Positions 51,145-60,848 of a stretch of 64,000 bases of DNA are shown here, piece after piece. Position 1 is the first letter of the stretch. Each line of letters begins with the position of its first letter. Source of the stretch: UBA7330 sp965243485. Its GTDB lineage: Bacteria > Bacteroidota > Bacteroidia > Cytophagales > Cyclobacteriaceae. A program made the position numbers and the translations under genes. Location of the stretch: positions 3,968,001 through 4,032,000 of the forward strand of contig CBDEVP010000001.1 of NCBI GenBank assembly GCA_965243485.1. The letters run 5' to 3'. Under the pieces are notes generated by a model. The model was not told the origin of the DNA and ran no database searches. It saw only the letters and a program-made list of their open reading frames with translations.

Positions 51145-54100
51145 CTAGAACCTCACATAGATATTGAGCGTCTGCCCCTGATCCAGGGAAAGCGATCGCA
51201 GGCCGTTCATCTCCAGGATAAGCTCCTCGGGCAAATTGAATTTCTCTGCAATGGACGTGACGGTTTCGCCCCTTTTCACCGTGTATTTGAAGTTGTTGCT
51301 GGTAGACACCGAAGTATTGAGTTCAACCAGCATATCCAGGTTAGGCTTGTAGTTCATCGGATTGAGGATCCTGATGGGTTTATAGGCGTTTAATCCGGGA
51401 TCACTGAGACCATTCAACCTCATGATCTCTTCGACGGTCAGGTTAAAATTCTTCGCAATGCTATAAAGCGTAGCCTTCGGCCGGATCAGGTAAACGCTGG
51501 GGGGAGCATAGCTGATCGGAGACTTTGACTTCAGAATGATCTCAACCCTTCTGTTGAACTGGCGGCCATACTCATCACTGTTGGATGCGACCGGGTCATT
51601 TTTTCCATAGGAGAGAAGGGTCATGTGATCATCGGGAACGCCATATCTCTTAAGGAAGTCCATGGCTGCAATCCCTCTTTTACCGCTTAACTGGTCGTTG
51701 TACCTGTCATTTCCTATGGCATCGGTATGCGCACGCAATTCGATGAACAATTCCTGCCGGTCAGCCAATTCAACCACATCAAAAAGGGCCTGACGGGCTT
51801 CGGGTCGGATTTCAGCTGCGTTGAAATCAAAATGGATGTTGAAAGATTCCTGATAAGCATATCTTGATCCCTGGGTACCCGTGATCTCAAGGTCTTTCAC
51901 AAAATAACTTGCGTTTTGGGTCCTTGCAGAGTAACCTTCTTCCAGCTCAACCTTATAGTCGCCAGCGCGTATTTCATTGAATTTAAAATGTCCGTCGGTG
52001 CCGGTGAAGGTCCGGGCGATCATGTTGCCATTGCTATCCACGACCCTCAGGGCTTTGGTCGAGACGGGGCTTCCGCTACCAGTATCGATCAGTCTTCCGG
52101 TAATGTTCAACCTGCTGTATTGCTGATTGGTGAAGCCGGGGATATCAAGTACCACCGGCCTTACGCCAAGATCATGAGATTCCACCTCAAGGTCTTCACT
52201 AAGAATCCGCTCATTATTGTACCTGAAAGTCTTTATGTTCTCGAGAGCGCCATTGACGGAGGCTGACATCCGGTTTTTAAATGCAACATCAGCACTGCTC
52301 ATCCTGTAATTCTTTCCCTGCGCATTTTCACTGAATACCATATCAGCGACAATCCGGTTCAGCGTGGCTTTCTTACCCGGGGCGACATTGTAGTAATAAG
52401 TAAATGCGGATGAGAGAAAATCCTGCTCGGCTTTTGAAAGTTCCTCGCCCTTCAAATCCATGGCGAGGATCTTCAAAAATCGCTGAGCTTCATTATCCAG
52501 GGCTCTAAAGGCGTCCTGATCCGCTTTCCTCAGGGAGGGATCACGTTGATAGGCCTCTGTCAAATAATCGAAAGCGATGATCCGGTCGATGGTCTTTTGA
52601 TCGGCCCTTGGCAGACCCTGGTAAGTAGCAATGGTCTGAGACGATAATTGTGCGGGGGAGATGTCACGGGAACCCTCATTTACAGCCAGGATGTTTTGTG
52701 TTGCCACTTCTGTAATGTCAAGGTCCCCGACATAGACTGGTTCTTTGGAGGATAGATTCTCCGGGTTACTGAGGGTGACGTAAAGCGGACCAGGATTGGC
52801 ACGGTCAAATTCGAACTGCCCGACAGCATTGGTGGTTGTTCGTGAAATTACCTTACCGCCGGCATCCGTCAGTGTCAATGATACCGAGCCGACCGGACTA
52901 CCGGAGTTCAGAGTGATAAGTCGACCGGATACCTCCACCTGGTCTCCGGTTGCAGCTGCAAGAACAGGTACCTCAAGCAGGGTGCCCTTTGGGCCACCTA
53001 TGAGGATGGATTGATCCACGATCGGGCTTGAATTTTTGCGCGCTTCTTTGATCCTGGCGTATACTCCTTTTTCATAGCTACTCAACCCGGCGATCATTTG
53101 CTCATCAGAGGATGAAAGCTGGATGGTATTGCCGGTTTTTTGGTCGGCAAATGTCTGCTGTGTGATAAGCCTGCCCATACTGGCTCTTTCAGCCTGGGGC
53201 AATTGCCGGTAGTAGGAATAAGCTACGGCCAGATCTTCCTGCTGAGCCTTTGAGAGTGAACGGCCCTGCAGATCCTGTGTGATTGCATCGAGGTAGCTCT
53301 TCTGCGTTTCACTCATTGAATTAGCGAATTGCTCATCCTTTGCTACCAGGGACGGGTCATTGGCATATGCCTCGTTGAGCAGCTCAATGGCTATACTCCG
53401 GTTGATCGCATTTCTCGTTGCTTCGTTCAGGTTTTGGTAAAAGGAGATATCTGAGGATTCCAGCCCGGCAGTTTGGGATCCCGGTTCAGAGGAAGACAAT
53501 AACACCTGTCCCTGCTGATCACTAAGAGTGAGCTGATTCACATACAGGTTGTCGGAGTTGGAATTGCTATTATTCAGCTTATACTCACCCTGGTTGACAT
53601 TGTCAAATTGAAATTGTCCTTGCGTGTCTGTCCTCGAAGTTGAAAGAGGAATGTTATCTGTATTCAGCAGAGCCAAAGACTGATCAGGAGAGGGGGTATC
53701 GGTTTTTACTTCGGCAACCTGCCCATTCAATATTTTGGCCTGACTTCCAGCGGTTGCTTCGGCAGGTATTTTGGCAAGTAAAGCAGGATCGGCATTTAGT
53801 TGATCGGAGAATAAAGGCTCGTTCAGGGACCGTGACTGTCTGATCCTGTCATAGGTATTTTTTTCAGCATAGGACAATCCGTCCATGAGGGATTTGACCT
53901 CATCGCTCACAGTAAACTCATTTCCGTTCCGATAGGCTTTCAGGGCCTCTTTGGCGATCAGCCGGCTCCAGTAAGGCTGCTCAACAGGGATCAAATGCGC
54001 ATAATATGAATCTGCAGTGGCTTTCAGCAGATACTCGCTTTCCTGAATGGGTTCTCCGGTCACATCTCTGGCAAGGATACTAATGTAGCCTTTTTCTTTT

Positions 54101-57100
54101 TCTGACAATGTATTGAAAAAAGCCTGGTCTGTCAGTACAAGACGGGGCGACTTATTGTAGGTCTCAGTGAGGATCTCGGCTGCCATTTTCAGATCGATGG
54201 CCCTCTTTTTGGTCACATCCAGTGATCCGTAGTAGGCGATATCCTCAGAAGTAATGGGGTCACCGGGATTGTTTGTATTTACGGGTGCCGGACCTGTACC
54301 CTTCATGGATAATCCTTTGAGATAGGTATTGTCATAAATACCTGCAGGGTCAATGATCTCGATGCTGTAATCGGTATTTGGAATGGAAGTGAAAAGGAAA
54401 CTGCCATCGGGTTTGGTGATGACCTCCTCGATGACCACTCCATTGTTGGATACCAGGTGAAGTGCGACACCGCCGACCGGGCTTTCATTGGTTGCATTGA
54501 CGATAGTTCCATTGACATTTAGCTGGCTAAAATTTGATACGACACCAGCTGGGATATTGGCAATGGTATTTTCATTCAATTGTACGGTGCCGGGTATGGC
54601 ATTATCACTTACAATCAATGCCTGTACATCGGTTAAAAAGTCCTGAATATTGTTGACAGCGGACTTCTGAGCAGTGGTAAGGCTTGCCAGCACGGCCTGA
54701 TCTTCCTGGCTCAGGTTATAATCGTTGCCGTTCCGGTTTTCTTTGAGCGCTTCCTTGGCGATGAGCCTGCTCCATGTAGCCTTTTCATCGCCTGATAGCT
54801 GCGCATAATAGGATTGAGCACTTGTCAGTAAAGCTTTCTCTGTGCTTGTCAGGGGCTCGCCGGAAAGCTGCCTGGCCAGTACCTGCACATATGACTTATG
54901 ATGTGCACTCAACTCTGCCTGAAATGCATTGTCAGCTACCGGTAGCGAAGGGTTTTCCCGGTAAGCGGTGGTTACAAGGGACGCTGCAACAGACCGGTTG
55001 ATCGCTGCCTTTTCGGCCTGAGTAAGATTTTGATAGAGACTAAGCTCTGTACTGGAAATGGCCGGATTGGCACCAGGCGTGCCTTGCTGCTGATTGCCGG
55101 CCTGACGATTGGAAGCCACTGTATTTCCGTACTTTGATGTGACACCTGAGCGGACATCGGCAATGATCGGTCCACGATCGACATAGGTATCCGGTTCTGA
55201 AACCTCCGTTTCAGGGATATAAATATTGTCAGGGCTCTTTACCCATGGATTCGAAACTGCGATAAATCTTTCAATGGCCCGGTGATTCTTGTCAGACAAC
55301 TCGTCAAAGAGTGGCTGTTTAGTGGTTTTGAGATAGGAAAAAGCAGCTTCTATGTCGCGGTTTAGCTTTGCCTGTGCAATTTCGCTCTTTTGGAAATTCA
55401 CCTCACCGATATATAGATCGGCTTTCATGGTATTGTTGATGATCTTTGTGAGGATCTTGTCAAGCTGCTGCTTTTGACCGGGACTGAATGAATTATATAC
55501 CGCGAGGTCTTCTTTGGCAATTTCATCACCAAGCTTATCTACATCGTGCAGAATGATTGTTGAGGCAATGTTTTCCAGTGCCTGAAGTTGACGTGAATCC
55601 AGGTTTTGGTAAAAGATCCGGTCTTCTTCCTTCAATTCGTATTTGGGGTCTTCGGCCAGGTTGTAGATCTTTTCTTTGATGGAATTATTGATCACCTCGG
55701 GCTGGTCCCTGTTGTTTCTCAAAAAGAGGTTCTCGTCAAATGTCAGGGACATATTCTCCAGGTTCTTTTTCTCACTCACCACCTTGTAAGACAACTGATC
55801 AACGCTCCTTCTGGATTGTTCATCCAGCTGGTCATAGGTTTCGGTAGGGTAATGATACTCGTGAGCCTGCACCATACGGGTGGCAATGATCATATCCACT
55901 TTTTCCTTGTCCTCTACAGAGAGGTTTTGATAAAAATCCTGCTCCCCCTTTTCAACCGATACACTCAGACCAAGCCCGTCTTCACGCACATAAGCTGATA
56001 CCAGGTTGTCTACATGTCTTTTGTCGTCAGACCTCATATGGGAGTAGAAGAATTCATCTTCGTCACGGATGGCCTGGATGTCATCCTGGGAAAGATTTCT
56101 CACCCTGGCACCTACAATCCTGTCGATCCTTTCCTGGTCGTCCCTGCTTAGCGAATTGTAAAAAGACAATTGCTCGCTGGTAAGGGCCATTTCAATGTTT
56201 GAGACATTGGAGGCCATCAGGTGACTAATGATCTCGCTGAGCATCTCATCGTTGTCCGAATCGAAATCATAGTCATCGGAAAATAATGAATTCCTACCGG
56301 CGATTGACTGTTCTGTTTCAATTTCAGTGATGATCTCTTTCTCCGTCCTCACCTCAAAGGTGTAGATGTCCATCTTACCTGCTCCTCCGTCGCGGTTAGA
56401 GGAGATATAGCCCCTATGCTGGCCCAGGAAAAAGAAAAGATCGTCTTTATTTGAGTTGTAGGGAAGACCGACATTGTAGATCTCCGCTTTTTCAAAAGTG
56501 GTCCCATCTGCCAGGTAGATGTCAAATCCACCAAATCCCCGGTGGCCGTCGGAGCTGAAGAACAACGTTTGATCCACATGGTCGTAAAATGGGGAAGACT
56601 CCGTAAAAGGGGTATTGATCTGGGTACCTAAATGCTGCGCAGGGCCCCAGTTTTCGTCACCATATTTGGTGCTGAGGTAGATGTCATAACTCCCCACACC
56701 ACCGGGTCTGTCCGAACAGAAAAAGAGGGAATCTCCACTGTAAGTGATACACGGTTGTCTGGAGTTAGACCCCCTTGAGTTGATGTTTGAATTCAGTTGT
56801 TGCGGTTCGGACCATTCGCCACCTGTCAATGTGGATACATAAACAAAACAGTTGATGGCATTTCCGTTGGGCTCACAACGGGTGAAATAGAACTTATTCC
56901 TTGCATGATTAAACATGCCCGCTGCATCTTCAAAATTATCATTCATGATATCGAAACCATCCCTTGTCTTCAGCTCTTTCCATTCACCATCCACTTTAGT
57001 AAACCGGTAAAGATTATTCCAGGCTTCACCAAAAGGGCCGGTACCTCTTCCTCTTCCTCTGCCGGAAGAGATCACAATGGTAGAATCATTGGAATAAATA

Positions 57101-57651
57101 GATGGTGCCGAGTCCATCAATTCAGAGTTGACCGGATCAGGGAGTATTTCAAACTTATGTTCCGGCTGGGCATTTGAGATCTCATTTAAAGCGATAAGGG
57201 CTCCTTCCCGCTCAATCCTTGCCTGTTCATAATACTGCCTGAACCGTTCATCCTCATGCTGGTCCCTTTCCTTAAGCAACGCCATGAATTCTTCAAAACT
57301 TTCAAGTGCTTCCTGGTAGTCACCGTTTAATTTACGCATCAGGGCATAGTAGTAGCCGGATAACAAAAAACGACCGTCATTCCTTCGCTTGACTTTCAGG
57401 TAATACCCTTCCGCGGTTTCGTAATCGAGGATGGCCCGGTAGGATTCAGCAATCTTGTACTGAGCGGCAATGTTATTTTCATCTTCCTTCAATACGGCCT
57501 TGTAAACTTCGATCGCCCTTGGGTGGTCGTTGATCTCAGCGTATTTGTCACCCTGCTCTATCAGCAAGGTAATGGCCTGGCTGGTGGCCAGCAGGGGAGA
57601 GACCAGCAGGATAATAATGAATAATAACTTATGGGGTGTGATATTAGCCAT
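51145..57651 (-). CDS. Giant PorE-like OmpA/LysM protein (2168 residues)
   Basis: From ATG 57651 (a TTG three codons upstream is ignored) the protein has a signal peptide (MANITPHKLLFIIILLVSPL..SQ). Then: TPRs (about 25-165), a PD40-type beta-propeller (about 180-435; SAPSIYSNDSTIVISSG, RQPCITYSGDSLFFCSDRPG, SSPFYDHVDQTLFFSSDG), a helical repeat array (about 490-800), four modules of about 265 residues (starting near 865, 1135, 1398 and 1668), each helical repeats plus a CarboxypepD-regulatory-like beta domain (for example SPVGGVALHLVSN..DGSFLFTS), OmpA (1940-2045; IHFDFNAAEIRPEARQAL, LSGKRGIAAMDFL, NRRVEIIL) and two LysM domains (2050-2100, 2120-2168). TPR, propeller, regulatory domain and OmpA in this order match PorE, the T9SS part bound to peptidoglycan; the helical array and LysMs are extra. 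Confidence 0.88.
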   Translation of the reverse strand: MANITPHKLLFIIILLVSPLLATSQAITLLIEQGDKYAEINDHPRAIEVYKAVLKEDENNIAAQYKIAESYRAILDYETAEGYYLKVKRRNDGRFLLSGYYYALMRKLNGDYQEALESFEEFMALLKERDQHEDERFRQYYEQARIEREGALIALNEISNAQPEHKFEILPDPVNSELMDSAPSIYSNDSTIVISSGRGRGRGTGPFGEAWNNLYRFTKVDGEWKELKTRDGFDIMNDNFEDAAGMFNHARNKFYFTRCEPNGNAINCFVYVSTLTGGEWSEPQQLNSNINSRGSNSRQPCITYSGDSLFFCSDRPGGVGSYDIYLSTKYGDENWGPAQHLGTQINTPFTESSPFYDHVDQTLFFSSDGHRGFGGFDIYLADGTTFEKAEIYNVGLPYNSNKDDLFFFLGQHRGYISSNRDGGAGKMDIYTFEVRTEKEIITEIETEQSIAGRNSLFSDDYDFDSDNDEMLSEIISHLMASNVSNIEMALTSEQLSFYNSLSRDDQERIDRIVGARVRNLSQDDIQAIRDEDEFFYSHMRSDDKRHVDNLVSAYVREDGLGLSVSVEKGEQDFYQNLSVEDKEKVDMIIATRMVQAHEYHYPTETYDQLDEQSRRSVDQLSYKVVSEKKNLENMSLTFDENLFLRNNRDQPEVINNSIKEKIYNLAEDPKYELKEEDRIFYQNLDSRQLQALENIASTIILHDVDKLGDEIAKEDLAVYNSFSPGQKQQLDKILTKIINNTMKADLYIGEVNFQKSEIAQAKLNRDIEAAFSYLKTTKQPLFDELSDKNHRAIERFIAVSNPWVKSPDNIYIPETEVSEPDTYVDRGPIIADVRSGVTSKYGNTVASNRQAGNQQQGTPGANPAISSTELSLYQNLTQAEKAAINRSVAASLVTTAYRENPSLPVADNAFQAELSAHHKSYVQVLARQLSGEPLTSTEKALLTSAQSYYAQLSGDEKATWSRLIAKEALKENRNGNDYNLSQEDQAVLASLTTAQKSAVNNIQDFLTDVQALIVSDNAIPGTVQLNENTIANIPAGVVSNFSQLNVNGTIVNATNESPVGGVALHLVSNNGVVIEEVITKPDGSFLFTSIPNTDYSIEIIDPAGIYDNTYLKGLSMKGTGPAPVNTNNPGDPITSEDIAYYGSLDVTKKRAIDLKMAAEILTETYNKSPRLVLTDQAFFNTLSEKEKGYISILARDVTGEPIQESEYLLKATADSYYAHLIPVEQPYWSRLIAKEALKAYRNGNEFTVSDEVKSLMDGLSYAEKNTYDRIRQSRSLNEPLFSDQLNADPALLAKIPAEATAGSQAKILNGQVAEVKTDTPSPDQSLALLNTDNIPLSTSRTDTQGQFQFDNVNQGEYKLNNSNSNSDNLYVNQLTLSDQQGQVLLSSSEPGSQTAGLESSDISFYQNLNEATRNAINRSIAIELLNEAYANDPSLVAKDEQFANSMSETQKSYLDAITQDLQGRSLSKAQQEDLAVAYSYYRQLPQAERASMGRLITQQTFADQKTGNTIQLSSSDEQMIAGLSSYEKGVYARIKEARKNSSPIVDQSILIGGPKGTLLEVPVLAAATGDQVEVSGRLITLNSGSPVGSVSLTLTDAGGKVISRTTTNAVGQFEFDRANPGPLYVTLSNPENLSSKEPVYVGDLDITEVATQNILAVNEGSRDISPAQLSSQTIATYQGLPRADQKTIDRIIAFDYLTEAYQRDPSLRKADQDAFRALDNEAQRFLKILAMDLKGEELSKAEQDFLSSAFTYYYNVAPGKKATLNRIVADMVFSENAQGKNYRMSSADVAFKNRMSASVNGALENIKTFRYNNERILSEDLEVESHDLGVRPVVLDIPGFTNQQYSRLNITGRLIDTGSGSPVSTKALRVVDSNGNMIARTFTGTDGHFKFNEIRAGDYKVELEEGYSARTQNASYFVKDLEITGTQGSRYAYQESFNIHFDFNAAEIRPEARQALFDVVELADRQELFIELRAHTDAIGNDRYNDQLSGKRGIAAMDFLKRYGVPDDHMTLLSYGKNDPVASNSDEYGRQFNRRVEIILKSKSPISYAPPSVYLIRPKATLYSIAKNFNLTVEEIMRLNGLSDPGLNAYKPIRILNPMNYKPNLDMLVELNTSVSTSNNFKYTVKRGETVTSIAEKFNLPEELILEMNGLRSLSLDQGQTLNIYVRF

Positions 57652-60600
57652 GTCCAACAAGAATAAAAGACCCCCAGATCAAAGGATTAGGATAATTCTC
57701 CCTAAGACTGACCTGCGCCTGGTAGAGAGATTCTGAGATGTTGTTATTTTTAAGATAGTTACTGTAAAAAGTATTCATCAACTCCTGCGTGGCCTTATCA
57801 TCAACCTTGACGAGACTGGTGATCAGGTATTGAGTGCCTGCGACGAGAAAAGCCCGCTGAAGTCCGTAAACGCCTTCACCGTTTTCAACATCCCCAAGTC
57901 CCGTTTCACAGGCCGAGAGCACCACCAGTTCGGTGCCCTCCAGATTAAGGTTCATGGCTTCATAGGAGCTCAGGATGCCATCGCTGAAGTTGACCTGGCC
58001 CTCGCCACCTGCATAGGCCGAAAGGGAAGAGGCCGCTCCCTGAAGGAACAGACCTGATTTAAAGAGGGGATTGTCGGTGTTCAGCACCCGCTTGAGGGCG
58101 GCATTCTTATCCGAAAAATAACCGTGGGTTGCAATATGTAAAATTCTGGGACTGTTGATCTCCTTGATCTTTGCTTCTGTAGCGTTGCTGCCCTGAAATA
58201 GCGTTGTTTGCCATTTGTTCGCATTCAGATCTTTAGCAGCGATATTTATTTCTGTCTCCGAGCCTGGTAGCTGATCCAGGGCATAGGACTGCTGGCTTGC
58301 GGAACCGAAGTCGGGATTTCCGAAGAAGACAGCATTTTTTGCAGCATTGTTCTTTTTGGTTTTTAGGACATCCTCCAGGTTGGTGATAAAGCTGACATAG
58401 TACTTGTCTATCAGGTATGAGCCTTCCGGAAGCTTGAAAGTGTTTGGGTTAATCTTAAAGAAAATACCATCAGGGGACATGAAGAGCTTTTTGGTTCCCG
58501 TAAGATGTTTGTCGATCCGTTCCCAAACCAGCCGGTAGGAAGCGGATTCTTCAAACCGGAACTGTAGTGCATTTTTATAGGCGGCATAAAGCTTCTCTTC
58601 AAGCTGAACACCATTTTCTATCAACTCATATTCAGGTTGCTGTGCACCGGGTTTTAAAATAATCACCAGATAGGAGAGCGCATCACTGAAGCCGAAGGCC
58701 TGAGCGCCGCCACGGGTACCGGATACGAAATCCCTGATCCTGATGATCTCTAGCGCACTTTCGTCCGCTTCCAGGTTACTTTGTACCTGTTTCCAGTCGA
58801 TCTTTTCACTTCTCAGGTATTTGGAAAACTGATCGGAAGCCAGCATGATATTCTTTTCCATGTTTTCCACGCTATCCTCCAGCACATCAAGGTTAATGTT
58901 ATACTCCTCAAGTCGTGTTTTACCGATCTGATAGTAGCTTGCTAATTTTGTTTTGAGGTCTTTCCATTGAATATACGAAGCCATCAATTCGTGATTTCCG
59001 CTCTTGCTGATGCTCTTCTGAAGCTTCTCACTTGAATTAAAAAGTATGGCCTTGGTCTGGATCTGGTTATTCAACACGTTCCCAATCAGCTCAGGTTTCT
59101 GGTTGAGCAGCCTGAGAGCCACAAAATTGTATCGTTCAATATCCTCCCGAACATCCTCATAGAAGTATTCCTTTTCCCGCTCGGTAAGCACAGGAAATAC
59201 GCTGGAGATCTGATCAATCTGTACGGAAATGGCTTCTTTGAAGTATTTTTCAGCAAGTACGAGGTCATTTTGTGCGAAGTAGTGCAGACCAATGTTCTCC
59301 AGGGATCGCGAATAGGAGGGATGATTTACCCCCAACCGGTCTTTACGGATCTCTACCGCCTGCAGGTAGTATTGAATGGCTTTGTCATGCATGGCCATGG
59401 TAGAATAAAGTATCCCAAGGTTGTTTAGAGTCGTCGCATAATCCGGATGGTTGATCCCGTGTAATTGCTCGTCAATTTTCAGGACCTCCAGATAGTATCG
59501 TTCGGCCACCGTGAAATTGCCAAGGATACGTTCGGTACTTGCGAGATTATTCAGGGCATCGGCATAGCTCGGATTTACTTTGCCATACCTCTTTTCATAC
59601 ACAGGCAGTGCTTCCAGAAGCAACTTTTTAGCCTCCTCAAACTGGCCTTTACGTTTGTAGATCACAGCCAGGTTATTGATGGAAGTTGCATAGTACTGGT
59701 TGTCCATTCCCAGGTGATCGATGCATATGCTGTGGACCTCAGCAAAATATTGCTCCGCCCGATCCATGTTGCCCAGGTCCTGGTAAAGGATCCCGAGATC
59801 ATTCAGTGTTTCGACCAGCAGATGCTCCGGCAGATCAGAAATGCCTTTCTTCAGGTTTAACGTTCTGAGCAGGATTTTTTCCGCTTCGGCGTAATTTCCT
59901 TCAGCTTCATAGAACATTCCGAGACTTTCAAGGGATTCAGCATAGTCAATCAGGTAGTTGCGGCCAAGCGATTCATAGATCTGGGTAGAGGTCTGCAGGT
60001 ATTCCCTGGCCCTGGAGATATTTCCGTTTTTGATCATGATCCGGCCAAGGTGGTTGCATATCTCTGCATATTCCGGGGTCTTTTCGTCATGGATCTTTAT
60101 GCAAAGGTCATGGGATTTTGTGAAGTACTCCAGAGCAAGGTCGTAGTATCCCACATCTTCAAACAGGATACCCAGCTTACTTTGGACAGAGGCATACTCA
60201 TACGAATCAACACCGAATGATTTGGCGGCTTCATCGATGGCCTTGATCAGGTAGTCACGTGCTTTGTCATATTCGCCTTCTTCTATCAGTACTTCACCCA
60301 GGTTTTGATGGATAAAGGTCAGGTCTTTTTGATCAAGACCAGGGTTGGCAGTATAGATGCTTTGAGCGATCTCGAGGTTTTTCTTTGCAATCTCATATTT
60401 TTTGATCTTGATATTCGCAAATCCGAGGTTATTGTGCAGCACAGCTTTTTGTTGAGGCGAAAGCTGACCGGCCATTGAGGGATTGTTCAATACAGCATTG
60501 ATCTCTTCAATACCGTTAATAATGTCGTTACTGTCCATGAGGCTTTCAATCCTCTGCAATCGGGAATCCAGATTTTGTCCGAAGAGCGTCTGGATGCCTA

Positions 60601-60652
60601 AAATGCAAATCATAAGAGTAAGGCCTCTGAAATGTATTTGCAAACTATTCAT
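57644..60652 (-). CDS. Exported TPR-CHAT caspase-like protease
   Basis: The 1002-residue protein has a signal peptide (MNSLQIHFRGLTLMICILGI..GQ). Ten or so 42-residue TPRs of the kinesin-light-chain type follow (about 60-470; LNNLGILYQDLGNMDRAEQYF, SINNLAVIYKRKGQFEEAKKL, LNNLASTERILGNFTVAERYY). A coiled-coil-prone section lies at about 480-680. The C-terminal CHAT domain (about 690-1002) has His843 in LHIATHGYFSD and Cys915 in LVVLSACETGLGD, the caspase dyad, and ends AFLVAGTQYLITSLVKVDD, FYSNYL and WGSFILVGHG. CHAT enzymes are cysteine proteases of the caspase/gingipain clan, often triggered by binding partners at the TPRs. The signal peptide places it outside the cytoplasm. The stop overlaps the PorE-like gene's ATG by 8 bp. 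Confidence 0.92.
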   Translation of the reverse strand: MNSLQIHFRGLTLMICILGIQTLFGQNLDSRLQRIESLMDSNDIINGIEEINAVLNNPSMAGQLSPQQKAVLHNNLGFANIKIKKYEIAKKNLEIAQSIYTANPGLDQKDLTFIHQNLGEVLIEEGEYDKARDYLIKAIDEAAKSFGVDSYEYASVQSKLGILFEDVGYYDLALEYFTKSHDLCIKIHDEKTPEYAEICNHLGRIMIKNGNISRAREYLQTSTQIYESLGRNYLIDYAESLESLGMFYEAEGNYAEAEKILLRTLNLKKGISDLPEHLLVETLNDLGILYQDLGNMDRAEQYFAEVHSICIDHLGMDNQYYATSINNLAVIYKRKGQFEEAKKLLLEALPVYEKRYGKVNPSYADALNNLASTERILGNFTVAERYYLEVLKIDEQLHGINHPDYATTLNNLGILYSTMAMHDKAIQYYLQAVEIRKDRLGVNHPSYSRSLENIGLHYFAQNDLVLAEKYFKEAISVQIDQISSVFPVLTEREKEYFYEDVREDIERYNFVALRLLNQKPELIGNVLNNQIQTKAILFNSSEKLQKSISKSGNHELMASYIQWKDLKTKLASYYQIGKTRLEEYNINLDVLEDSVENMEKNIMLASDQFSKYLRSEKIDWKQVQSNLEADESALEIIRIRDFVSGTRGGAQAFGFSDALSYLVIILKPGAQQPEYELIENGVQLEEKLYAAYKNALQFRFEESASYRLVWERIDKHLTGTKKLFMSPDGIFFKINPNTFKLPEGSYLIDKYYVSFITNLEDVLKTKKNNAAKNAVFFGNPDFGSASQQSYALDQLPGSETEINIAAKDLNANKWQTTLFQGSNATEAKIKEINSPRILHIATHGYFSDKNAALKRVLNTDNPLFKSGLFLQGAASSLSAYAGGEGQVNFSDGILSSYEAMNLNLEGTELVVLSACETGLGDVENGEGVYGLQRAFLVAGTQYLITSLVKVDDKATQELMNTFYSNYLKNNNISESLYQAQVSLRENYPNPLIWGSFILVGHG

Positions 60653-60706
60653 ACAATTTTAAGACGGAGTGGTTCACTGCTGCCGCAATGGTTTCATAAA
60701 TATCTC

Positions 60707-60714
60707 CAAAATTA
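60707..60714 (-). promoter_or_regulatory. Possible -7 element of the CHAT operon
   Basis: TAATTTTG on the minus strand (60714 to 60707) matches TAnnTTTG, 55 nt upstream of the CHAT ATG at 60652. No TTG at the expected distance. Confidence 0.3.
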
Positions 60715-60848
60715 TCGATTTAGGTTGACTCATATGTACTTTATTTTGATAAATACTTTAGTTTTTGTTAGCTAAATCTCTCTTATTACAAAGGATCAAT
60801 TATGAAATAATTGGTACCTTCCGTTCACATTCAACTCAAGACCCTACG

